From: Thermodesulfovibrionia bacterium
Lineage (GTDB): Bacteria > Nitrospirota > Thermodesulfovibrionia > UBA6902 > BMS3Bbin08
Assembly (NCBI GenBank): GCA_030694425.1
Contig: JAUXYI010000079.1
Span: 61,430 to 125,429, forward strand
Length of the DNA stretch: 64,000 nucleotides
Direction of reading: 5' to 3'
Of the stretch, positions 7,659 to 15,071 are shown in pieces. A model generated the notes under the pieces. That model saw only the letters and a program-made list of their open reading frames with translations. It searched no databases and was not told the origin of the DNA. Made by a program: the position numbers and the translations under genes. The first letter of the stretch is position 1, and every line of letters begins with the position of its first letter.

Positions 7659-8990
7659 ATGACATTTAAGATTCTTTTAGCAGAAGATGAAGAGATCACG
7701 TTAAACAATATTGTAGATACCCTTCGTGAGGAGGGCTACGATGTTTCGGGCACAAAGGACGGCGTTGAAGCCCTAAAGATGATAGAAAGCGACAATTTTG
7801 ACATCCTGATAACCGATATAAAGATGCCGGGCATGGATGGTATTACGCTTCTTGAAAAAGTAAAAGAGGAATCCCCAGGGATTGAGGTCATAATTATCAC
7901 AGGGTTTGGAAGCATCAGGTCTGCCATAGATGCCGTAAAAAAGGGGGCATTTGATTATATTACAAAGCCGTTTGACCTTGATGAATTGGTACTGAGGATA
8001 AGGAGAATAGAGGAACAAAAACGTTTGCGGAATGAAAATATTGCCTTACGGACCTTCGTCGGCATTGATAAAAAACACTCTATCATAGCCAAAAGTGAAG
8101 GGATGAGGCATGTACTCAGCATGGTTGAAGAGCTGAAAGACTCGGATGTCAATGTGTTACTTACAGGAGAGACAGGTGTGGGGAAAAACCTTATTGCAAG
8201 GACCCTGCATTACACAAGCAAAAGACATGATAAGCCCTTCCTCTCAATCAACTGTGCTACCCTCACCGAAGAGCTTCTTGCGAGCGAACTCTTTGGCCAC
8301 GAAAAAGGTGCCTTCACAGGAGCTGTTATGACAAAACAGGGGCTTATTGAGATTGCCGATACCGGCACCCTCTTCCTTGATGAAATAGCGGAACTCTCCA
8401 CGAATCTTCAGGCAAAACTTCTCAAGGCAATAGAAGAAGGAGAATTCTACAGGGTCGGAGGCACAAGGCCTATCAAGGTAGATGTTAGGTTCATTGCCTC
8501 TACAAATCAGAATGTAAAAAAGCTTATTTCTGAAGGCAGGTTCAGGAAAGACCTGTATTACAGGCTGAATGTCATGGAAATCTACATACCTCCTTTAAGG
8601 GAGAGATTTGATGATATAAAACCCATCAGTCTGTTTTTCCTTCAAAAACATCTTCCAAAGTCGGGAAAAAAGATCACAGGCTTTACAAAAGAGGCGATGG
8701 ATATTCTTTTAAGCTATAGTTTTCCGGGTAATGTGAGGGAACTTGAGAACATTATTGAGAGGGCTATCATCCTTGAAAAGAGCAATCTTATCACGTCAGA
8801 AAGTCTGCCACAGGCGATACGTGTTCTCCAGATTGACACCATAGACCCGGATAAAATATTGACCATTAATGAACTTGTGAAAGATTATGTTGAAAGGGTT
8901 GTAAAGATGCTCGGAGGTAACCGCTCTAAAGCTGCCGAGGTGCTGGGCATATCACGCACAAGCCTTTGGAAGATTTTAAAACAAGATTAG
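7659..8990 (+). CDS. Sigma-54-dependent response regulator, NtrC family
   Basis: 443 residues and complete. Receiver domain (4-118; phosphoacceptor Asp53 in ILITDIKM; Lys103 in YITKPF), AAA+ domain with Walker A TGETGVGK (169-176), the sigma-54 loop GAFTGA (217-222), Walker B GTLFLDE and FPGNVREL, and a C-terminal Fis-type helix-turn-helix ending NRSKAAEVLGISRTSLWKIL. It is paired with the kinase 20 bases upstream. The next 200 bases hold two copies of a dyad (TGTTTA-N5-TAAACA type) followed by a -24/-12 promoter and the operon 9203-12739, so this protein most likely binds those dyads and activates that operon (strong inference from layout). Confidence 0.96.
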   Translation: MTFKILLAEDEEITLNNIVDTLREEGYDVSGTKDGVEALKMIESDNFDILITDIKMPGMDGITLLEKVKEESPGIEVIIITGFGSIRSAIDAVKKGAFDYITKPFDLDELVLRIRRIEEQKRLRNENIALRTFVGIDKKHSIIAKSEGMRHVLSMVEELKDSDVNVLLTGETGVGKNLIARTLHYTSKRHDKPFLSINCATLTEELLASELFGHEKGAFTGAVMTKQGLIEIADTGTLFLDEIAELSTNLQAKLLKAIEEGEFYRVGGTRPIKVDVRFIASTNQNVKKLISEGRFRKDLYYRLNVMEIYIPPLRERFDDIKPISLFFLQKHLPKSGKKITGFTKEAMDILLSYSFPGNVRELENIIERAIILEKSNLITSESLPQAIRVLQIDTIDPDKILTINELVKDYVERVVKMLGGNRSKAAEVLGISRTSLWKILKQD

Positions 8991-8999
8991 TGTTTACAG

Positions 9000-9018
9000 T
9001 GTTCATATTCTAAACACA
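9000..9018. promoter_or_regulatory. Enhancer-like dyad, copy 1
   Basis: TGTTCATATTCTAAACACA: inverted repeat TGTTCA-N5-TAAACA with one mismatch. It starts 9 bases after the response regulator stop. An almost identical second copy lies exactly 95 bp downstream, as expected for NtrC-type upstream activator sites. Confidence 0.8.
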
Positions 9019-9094
9019 CCGCCTCGTTTCTTTTCTCTTCTGAAATATCTTTATAATTTAACAAGTTATCTTCCTTTTTCTGCATTTCAGATGA

Positions 9095-9113
9095 TGTTTA
9101 TATTCTAAACACA
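9095..9113. promoter_or_regulatory. Enhancer-like dyad, copy 2 (perfect)
   Basis: TGTTTATATTCTAAACACA: perfect inverted repeat TGTTTA-N5-TAAACA. It differs from copy 1 in a single base and ends 47 bp upstream of the -24 element. Confidence 0.85.
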
Positions 9114-9160
9114 ATTTCCTGCCACTTATTTTTTATCCTTACTTTTCAACATGTTATATC

Positions 9161-9176
9161 TGGCATTCATTTTGCT
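9161..9176 (+). promoter_or_regulatory. Sigma-54 promoter (-24/-12)
   Basis: TGGCATTCATTTTGCT matches the sigma-54 consensus TGGCACG-N4-TTGCW at both the GG and GC dinucleotides with correct spacing. It is 27 bases upstream of the GTG start at 9203 and preceded by the two dyads, giving a complete enhancer-dependent control region. Confidence 0.9.
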
Positions 9177-9202
9177 TCAGACTTCATGAGGAGATAGCCA
9201 CG

Positions 9203-9706
9203 GTGAAAAAACAACTCTTGTTTGTTACCTATCAGAACGAAGGACCTGACGAAGGGTTGTCATACGCCATAGACCTTGCAAAGACACTTGACGAGGGCAT
9301 AACGATATTGCTGGTCAAGTTAAGAAAGTTTAGGCAGAGGCTTGAGGATATTATGGCTGCGGTTGCCTTTGCTGAAGCAGGTGAACATGAGACAGCAAGA
9401 AAGATTGCAAGTGGAGACGAAAAAGATGGCTCTCAAGAAACAATCAGCATCTTGTTGGAAAAATGCAAAAACTCTGGTGTAGATGTAAGTGTGCACACGG
9501 TTTTGGATGAGCCTGTGTCAGCAATCAGTAACTTTCTCAAAAAGAAAAGCACTATTGACATGGTGATTCTGAGTCCAAGTGTAATGAGGAATGGGAATCT
9601 GTCTGCAAGAGAACTTAAGAGACTCGTGAGAATAGCATCACGACCTGTTGTGACCATGACAAAACAAGAATTGCAATATACAAAAAATAGTATGGGGGAT
9701 GATTGA
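9203..9706 (+). CDS. Usp-like protein with internal LED-AFAEAGE-TAR motif
   Basis: 167 residues from a GTG start with an upstream ATGAGGAGA ribosome site. Residues 3-38 (KQLLFVTYQNEG ... ITILLVK) look like the first strand-helix-strand of a universal stress protein; residues 45-68 (RQRLEDIMAAVAFAEAGEHE, then TARK) are the motif shared with the products at 3013 and 3226; the rest (VDVSVHTVLDEPV, DMVILSPS, RPVVTMTK) completes the Usp-like fold. The ATP-binding glycine signature is lacking. The motif sits where the loop after the second strand would be. First gene under the sigma-54 promoter and followed directly (0 bases) by a TauE/SafE permease. Function unknown; likely regulatory partner of that permease. 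Confidence 0.8.
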   Translation: MKKQLLFVTYQNEGPDEGLSYAIDLAKTLDEGITILLVKLRKFRQRLEDIMAAVAFAEAGEHETARKIASGDEKDGSQETISILLEKCKNSGVDVSVHTVLDEPVSAISNFLKKKSTIDMVILSPSVMRNGNLSARELKRLVRIASRPVVTMTKQELQYTKNSMGDD

Positions 9707-10624
9707 ATGTATTTTTATCTACCTGTAGCTTTAACAAGTATTAACATTTTAATCCCTATCGGTCTCGGTCTTGCAGTTGGCCTTCTTTCAGGGCTTTTTG
9801 GTGTTGGAGGGGGGTTCTTGATGACGCCGCTTCTAATAATGCTTGGGATTCCTGCAACAGTAGCGGCAGCCACAGATTCCAACCAGATTGTGGCGGCATC
9901 AACTTCCGGGACATATGCCCACTGGAAGGTCGGAAATGTGGACTTCAAGATGGGCTTTTATCTTCTCATCGGAGGCTTTACAGGCGGGCTCTTTGGGGTT
10001 CAGACAATTAAGATTCTGAGGGCAATGGGAAATGCGGACTTTGTAATAAAAATGACATATGTGCTTATGCTCGGCATAGTGGGTACTTATATGTTTATTG
10101 AAAGCCTTCAGAGCATAAGGAAGAAAGAAGCCATCAAGGAAGAACAAAAGTGCGAATCGAAGACAGCCAAGCTACTAAAGTCTTTGCCGTTTCAGACGCA
10201 TTTTGAGAAATCCGGCGTCACGCACTCTGCCATTCTGCCGATAATTTTCGGCGGGATCGTTGGCATACTGGCTGCCATAATGGGGGTGGGAGGAGGATTT
10301 CTTATGGTGCCCGTCATGATATATCTCCTAAGGATGCCAATGCATGTTGTTGTGGGTACCAGCCTTTTTCAGATACTCTTTACCTGTATAGAGGTTACAT
10401 TTCTTCAAGCTTATACTAATCATACGGTGGATTTTATCTTGGCAGTCCTTCTTCTTGTAGGCTCTACTGTTGGTGCACAAATAGGGGCTGTTTTCGGAAG
10501 AAAGTTAAAAGGCGAACAATTAAAGATTCTTCTTGCGGTAATCGTCCTTGCAGTGACTGTAAAGATAATATTTGAGCTTACCCTCACCCCTTCATTACTC
10601 TTATCACAGGCTGGAGGACAGTGA
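9707..10624 (+). CDS. TauE/SafE-family exporter, second paralogue
   Basis: Inner-membrane permease of 305 residues with the classic two-fold repeat: GLFGVGGGFLMTPLLIMLG near residue 30 and IMGVGGGFLMVPVMIYLL near residue 195, with about eight hydrophobic helices. The family exports sulfite and organosulfonates; the substrate here is not known. The ATG follows the previous stop with no gap and its own stop overlaps the next start, so translation is coupled. Its association with the family TIGR02186/Alph_Pro_TM protein downstream is known from other bacteria as a recurring pair, which supports a transporter-plus-accessory unit. Confidence 0.92.
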   Translation: MYFYLPVALTSINILIPIGLGLAVGLLSGLFGVGGGFLMTPLLIMLGIPATVAAATDSNQIVAASTSGTYAHWKVGNVDFKMGFYLLIGGFTGGLFGVQTIKILRAMGNADFVIKMTYVLMLGIVGTYMFIESLQSIRKKEAIKEEQKCESKTAKLLKSLPFQTHFEKSGVTHSAILPIIFGGIVGILAAIMGVGGGFLMVPVMIYLLRMPMHVVVGTSLFQILFTCIEVTFLQAYTNHTVDFILAVLLLVGSTVGAQIGAVFGRKLKGEQLKILLAVIVLAVTVKIIFELTLTPSLLLSQAGGQ

Positions 10625-11460
10625 TGAAAATAGTCAGGAGTCGAGAGTCGGTAGTCATGAGTCAGAAAACAGGATATAGAATCAGAACCCTTATTGTCCT
10701 TGCTTTAATATCTATGCTCTATACCGTCTCCCCTTTGCTCTTTGCAGACAAGGCATCGGCAGAACTCACGCTGGATATCAATCACAGTCATATAAAGATA
10801 GATTTTCTCTATCATGGAAGCGAAGTCTCTGTAAAAGGCACTGCTGACAGAGGGACAGACCTAATTATTAAAATAACATCGCCTAACGGACACGAAAGTC
10901 TCAGGAAAAAGGGTAAGATTGCTGGTATTCTATGGATGAATGTAGGACAAATTAATTTTGAAAATGTGCCGGGCTTTTACAGCATTCACAGCACAAAAGA
11001 CATTAAGAAAATGTTAGACCCTGCTGAAATGGATAAGTATGGGATTGGTTATTCCGCCCTTGAAAAAAATTCAGAGATAACAGGTATAAGCGAATCTGAC
11101 AGGAAAAAATGGTTTGCTGAGTTTCTGAAATATAAGAAGGGGGCAAAGCTTTATTCAACATCTGTAGGAATGATAGAGATTTCCGAAAAAGAGGGTATTC
11201 TGTCGTATTATACAAAAGTGTCCTGGCCCTATCAAGCCAAGCCAGGCGAATATAAAGTAACTGTCTATGCTGTAAAGGATGGAAAGGTGATTGAGCAGTC
11301 AGAAAAAACCGTGCTTGTCGAGCAGGTAGGCATAGTCAAGACCCTTGCCGATATGGCAAAGCAAAGCGGTGCTTTATATGGAATTATATCTATTGTTATA
11401 GCGCTTGGGGCAGGATTCGGTGTGGGAATAATATTCAGGAAAGGCGGAGGTTCACACTAA
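10624..11460 (+). CDS. TIGR02186 / Alph_Pro_TM-like membrane-anchored periplasmic protein
   Basis: About 278 residues. I choose the ATG at 10624 (overlapping the permease stop, TGATG) because GGAGG at 10613 is better spaced than for the GTG at 10621. An N-terminal hydrophobic segment (about 23-45) ending near ADKASA suggests an export signal; a large beta-rich domain follows (DINHSHIKIDFLYHG, then AGILWMNVGQINFENVPGFY), and a C-terminal helix (about 250-270) anchors the protein. The order TauE/SafE then this family is conserved elsewhere; I recall the family as TIGR02186, function unknown. It may assist the permease from the periplasm. The first 15 codons (AGTCAGGAGTCGAGAGTCGG) look like a simple repeat, so the true start could be the Met at about residue 13. 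Confidence 0.75.
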   Translation: MKIVRSRESVVMSQKTGYRIRTLIVLALISMLYTVSPLLFADKASAELTLDINHSHIKIDFLYHGSEVSVKGTADRGTDLIIKITSPNGHESLRKKGKIAGILWMNVGQINFENVPGFYSIHSTKDIKKMLDPAEMDKYGIGYSALEKNSEITGISESDRKKWFAEFLKYKKGAKLYSTSVGMIEISEKEGILSYYTKVSWPYQAKPGEYKVTVYAVKDGKVIEQSEKTVLVEQVGIVKTLADMAKQSGALYGIISIVIALGAGFGVGIIFRKGGGSH

Positions 11461-11461
11461 T

Positions 11462-12319
11462 ATGTTTAAGAACATTATAGTTGGATTTGATGATTCTGAA
11501 TACAGCAAGGCAGCCCTTGTAGAGGTCTCAAACTGGGTAAGGAGACATGGGGGCAAGATTACCCTTGTTCATGCAGTTTATTTTGATGAAGAGGAATTTG
11601 CCACTATCCCTGAGCAGCTCGAAAAAAGATTTGAGGTGGGTAAAAAGGTATGTTATCAGGCAAAAGAAAGGTTTTCAGCGGAGTTCGGGGTTGAGATAGA
11701 TTCCCTAATATGCGAAGGAGAAGCACCCAAAGTCATACTGGATGTTGCAAGAGACAAAGGGGCAGACCTCATAGCAATGGGCACATACGGAAGAAAAGGC
11801 ATAAAGAGGCTCATAATGGGAAGCGTAACATCAGGGGTTATTATAGATTCTCCCTGCGATGTCCTTGTAGTAAAAAGACCCTGCAGTGAATGCACCGGTG
11901 AATACAGGTCGATCCTTGTGCCGTTTGACGGCTCAGACAATAGCAAAACAGCCCTCGGCAGGGCTTTTCCCCTATCGAAAATCGACTCTGCGAGTGTAAC
12001 AGTCCTTTATGTCATTCCCAGATATGAGGAGATGGTAGAGTTTTTCAGGACTGTCTCAATACAGAAAAGACTTCTTGAAGAGGCCAAGAGAATTACCGAT
12101 GTGGCCGAGAAAATAGCCTCTGAAAGCAGTATCCTTGTCAAGACGATTGTTGAGGAAGGACACTCGGGAGAAAAGATTGTTGAGACGGCAAGAAGGCTTA
12201 AAAGCGACCTCATCATCATGGGGAGCCATGGCTGGAGGGGGATTGACAAGGCAATAATCGGAAGCACTGCAGAGAGTGTTATCTCCAACGCCTCAGTTCC
12301 AGTGTTAGTGGTGAGATAA
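11462..12319 (+). CDS. Tandem universal stress protein
   Basis: 285 residues, two UspA domains (about 1-140 and 147-285). Domain 1 carries GTYGRKGIKRLIMGS and domain 2 GSHGWRGIDKAIIGS, both ATP-binding signatures. A CSEC pair (residues 141-144 region, RPCSECTG) links the domains and could be redox-active, though this is a guess. The ATG is one base after the upstream stop and the single-domain Usp starts 6 bases downstream. Part of the operon driven from 9161. Confidence 0.93.
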   Translation: MFKNIIVGFDDSEYSKAALVEVSNWVRRHGGKITLVHAVYFDEEEFATIPEQLEKRFEVGKKVCYQAKERFSAEFGVEIDSLICEGEAPKVILDVARDKGADLIAMGTYGRKGIKRLIMGSVTSGVIIDSPCDVLVVKRPCSECTGEYRSILVPFDGSDNSKTALGRAFPLSKIDSASVTVLYVIPRYEEMVEFFRTVSIQKRLLEEAKRITDVAEKIASESSILVKTIVEEGHSGEKIVETARRLKSDLIIMGSHGWRGIDKAIIGSTAESVISNASVPVLVVR

Positions 12320-12325
12320 GACATT

Positions 12326-12739
12326 ATGAAGGGTTACAGAAAAGTTCTTATAGCAGTAAATGGCTCTAAAAATGTCCTTGTTCAGGGTTTACAGCTTGCC
12401 AATGATGAAAAATGCTGGATAACTGTTATAAAAGTAATCCCCCACTATGAAGGAGATTTAAACTTAACGGGTATCAAAAATATTGAGGATGTATTGGATA
12501 GCGGGGGAGAAAAAGCTGTCTCTGAACTTAAAGACCTGGCAGAGTCTGAGGGCAGATACATAAAGGCGAGACTGGAAGAAGGAGATATACATAAGAAGAT
12601 TGTAGAAGTTGCAAAAGAGGAAAATTGTGACCTTATTATAATGGGAGCAAAAAAGCGAAATGGCATTAAAAAACTTTTTGGCGATAATGTTGTAAAAAAA
12701 GTTATAGATAACTCCCCCTGCCCCGTGCTTGTAGTTTAG
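12326..12739 (+). CDS. Single-domain universal stress protein
   Basis: 137 residues with one UspA domain. The glycine signature is altered (GAKKRNGIKKLFGDN in place of G-2x-G-9x-GS), so ATP binding is uncertain. It closely follows domain 1 of the Usp at 5068 in pattern (RKVLIAVNGS, WITVIKVIPHYEGDL, versus WITVVSVVPPYTGDL), suggesting duplication between the two operons. Last gene of the 9203-12739 operon; no clear terminator follows. Confidence 0.9.
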   Translation: MKGYRKVLIAVNGSKNVLVQGLQLANDEKCWITVIKVIPHYEGDLNLTGIKNIEDVLDSGGEKAVSELKDLAESEGRYIKARLEEGDIHKKIVEVAKEENCDLIIMGAKKRNGIKKLFGDNVVKKVIDNSPCPVLVV

Positions 12740-12836
12740 ACCCCGATAGAAAACAGCAGCAATTCTAAATTTATCCTTGTTAAACCCCTCTGCATTTACA
12801 TATAATTTGTAAGATAACAAAGCACATATTTTTATT

Positions 12837-13985
12837 ATGCCTACTATTGAATTACAGATAAGTTTAGTCCTGCTGTTTGCACTTGCAGGTTATCTGCTGT
12901 CTTCAAGGATTAACCAGTCCGCTGTAGTCGGAATAATAGTAGTCGGAATAATAATTGGTCCGAGCCTTCTATCTATTGTAGAGTATAGCGATGCTATTAA
13001 GATGCTTGCACATCTTGGCGCTATAATGCTCTTATTTGCAATAGGCCTGGAATTCAAAATCAAAGATATCTATCAGATAAAATATATCTTCATTGCATTA
13101 ATTGGAATCATCCTTCCATGGATAGCAGGTTATTTCCTGGGGGATTTATTTGGCTATGGATTTAAAGAGTCAATGTTTATCGGCGTTTCATTAACCGCAA
13201 CGAGTATCGCAATTACAGCAAGCGTATTAAAAGAGATGAAGAAACTAAATACCCCTGCGGCAAAGGCAATAATCGGGGCAGCGGTTATAGATGATGTTCT
13301 CGGTTTATTAGCATTGTCAATTGCCATACAATCAGCAAAAGGAGATAATATTGCAATCGCAGAAATATTAACAATAGCAGCAAAGTCAACAGTCTTTTTG
13401 ATTGCAGGAATCCTCGCTGCACCATATATAAAAAAGTTATTTATAAAACTTGATGAAAAGGGAGTTGCCAAAGAATTTCCTGATTTTTTATTTATCATGT
13501 CAATAATGTTCTGTTTTTTGTACGCATCTGTCGCCGAGATAATCGGCCTTTCAGCAATTGTCGGCGCCTTTTTATCAGGGGCAGTACTGGAAGGTATAAA
13601 GTTTAAAAACAGTAAAGACCTAAAAGAAGGGGCAGAATATCTGCATATAATCTTCGGCGCAATATTCTTCATTAGTCTGGGAATACTGGTAAATTTGAAA
13701 GAATTGACATTCAACATATTACCGTTTTTTGTGATATTGTTATTCGCCGCTATATTGACAAAAGTTATCGGGTGCGGCATTGCCTCAAGGTTAGCCAGTT
13801 ACAGCAAAAATGAATCGCTGGTCATTGGATTTGGAATGTCTCCGAGAGGCGAGGTTGCAATGATAATTGCATTAATTGGATTGACCTCTAATATTATAAA
13901 TCAGGATCTGTATGTTTCTATCGTGCTTATGTCTTTGATAACTACGATAATTACTCCAATTGTCATAAGAAACTTGAAGTGGTAG
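12837..13985 (+). CDS. Cation:proton antiporter, CPA2/KefB-type membrane domain
   Basis: Inner-membrane antiporter of 382 residues with about 12 hydrophobic helices (ALAGYLLSSRINQSAVVGII at the start, LIALIG near the end). The pair Asp152-Asp153 in AAVIDDVLGLLAL is the ion-binding signature of electrogenic CPA2 Na+(K+)/H+ antiporters, and GMSPRGEVAMIIA is the conserved late helix. The TrkA-N nucleotide-binding domain of KefB/KefC is absent, so it resembles NapA-like short members. It follows the Usp operon by 97 bases and may be transcribed with it. Role: pH or Na+ homeostasis. Confidence 0.92.
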   Translation: MPTIELQISLVLLFALAGYLLSSRINQSAVVGIIVVGIIIGPSLLSIVEYSDAIKMLAHLGAIMLLFAIGLEFKIKDIYQIKYIFIALIGIILPWIAGYFLGDLFGYGFKESMFIGVSLTATSIAITASVLKEMKKLNTPAAKAIIGAAVIDDVLGLLALSIAIQSAKGDNIAIAEILTIAAKSTVFLIAGILAAPYIKKLFIKLDEKGVAKEFPDFLFIMSIMFCFLYASVAEIIGLSAIVGAFLSGAVLEGIKFKNSKDLKEGAEYLHIIFGAIFFISLGILVNLKELTFNILPFFVILLFAAILTKVIGCGIASRLASYSKNESLVIGFGMSPRGEVAMIIALIGLTSNIINQDLYVSIVLMSLITTIITPIVIRNLKW

Positions 13986-14085
13986 AAACAAAATTTCAAA
14001 AATATTGTATCTTTAGAACTCCGAGACAATGGAAATATTTTAAAAAATAAAAATAAAATATAATCCTGATATCTTCAGAAATTTA

Positions 14086-14491
14086 ATGAAATCTAAAAAA
14101 TATCCAAGACAAAATGTCGCTTTTCTGCTATGGCTAATAATCTTTGTCGTCATTGTTCTTTCAACCCCCGTCATGGGCAACTCCTGATTATGCAGAAAAA
14201 ACAGCACAGGGCTGTAAAATCTGCCACATAAATGAGAAAGGCGGCGAGCTTTCAACTAAAGGGCTTGAATATTCAGCTTCAGGTTATGTATGGCCGCCAA
14301 AAGGCGGCTACAGGGTTCTTGGGCCTATAAGAAAGTCTGTAAGGTTACTTATCGGAGTCCTTCATATAGGTGCAGCATTCATGTGGTTAGGCACAATACT
14401 CTACGTCCATATAATCCTGAGACCAGGATATGCCTCCCGCGGACTTCCTAAGGGTGAAGTTATTCTGCGACTCGCGAGGATGAATTATTGA
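14086..14491 (+). pseudogene. Frameshifted cytochrome c / CopD-like membrane protein
   Basis: The ATG at 14086 opens a signal peptide (MKSKKYPRQNVAFLLWLIIF...) that hits a stop at 14185. Removing one C from the five-C run at 14165-14169 restores a signal peptide ending STPSWA followed by TPDYAEKTAQGCKICH, a haem c motif CxxCH, then GYVWPPKGGYRVLGPIRK and a transmembrane helix (LIGVLHIGAAFMWLGTILYV). The frame then ends at 14489 (RLARMNY), early compared with the CopD-like family as I know it, which continues with more helices. Either a genuine decaying gene or a homopolymer error plus a truncation. The product would have been a periplasmic haem domain tethered to the membrane. Confidence 0.75.
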
Positions 14492-14523
14492 CTTGCTGAA
14501 ACATGTAAGCTATTCTTTATTAA

Positions 14524-14970
14524 ATGGAACAGGTTGTAAGTACTAATAGAAAAGCCTATCACGATTATTTTATAGAGGAGACCTGCGAAGCGGGTATCAC
14601 ACTTCTTGGTACAGAGGTAAAATCCCTGAGGGAAGGAAAGGCCAATCTCAAAGACAGCTATGCCCTTATAAAGGGGAATGAGATTTTTCTTCTTAACTGT
14701 CATATCAGCCCCTACAGTCATGGCAACATTCAAAACCATGACCCCCTGCGAACGAGAAAACTGCTTCTCCACAGAAAGGAAATAAATAAACTGTGGGGAA
14801 AACTTACACAAAAAGGACTCACGCTAATTCCCCTTAAGATATATTTCACTAAAAAAGGAAAGGCAAAAGTAGAGATAGGGCTCTGCAGAGGGAAAAGACA
14901 GTATGAAAAGAGAGAGGTTTTAAAAGAAAAGGAAGCGCGAAGGGAAATAGAGCGGCATTTGAAAAAGTAA
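14524..14970 (+). CDS. smpB: SsrA-binding protein SmpB
   Basis: tmRNA-binding protein of 148 residues needed for trans-translation of stalled ribosomes. The family signatures [19 protein letters not shown] and [20 protein letters not shown] are complete, and the basic C-terminal tail ([20 protein letters not shown]) is present. It stands alone; the tmRNA gene itself is not in the window. AT-rich repeated sequence separates it from the convergent pgk. No strong ribosome site upstream. Confidence 0.97.
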   Translation: MEQVVSTNRKAYHDYFIEETCEAGITLLGTEVKSLREGKANLKDSYALIKGNEIFLLNCHISPYSHGNIQNHDPLRTRKLLLHRKEINKLWGKLTQKGLTLIPLKIYFTKKGKAKVEIGLCRGKRQYEKREVLKEKEARREIERHLKK

Positions 14971-15071
14971 AATCAAAATGTAAAATGCAAACATCAAAAT
15001 TAAGGAATTTTATTATTAAATTATTTTCTTCCGAAATTTTAATTTTTGATTTTTAATTTTTGATTTTTTGT

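Noticed and set aside
13154..13780. 208-codon minus-strand open frame
   Set aside because: Antisense to the antiporter; the plus-strand frame has clear family motifs.
14165..14169. Programmed frameshifting at the C run
   Set aside because: No known slippery heptamer or stimulatory structure; a simple indel explains it better.
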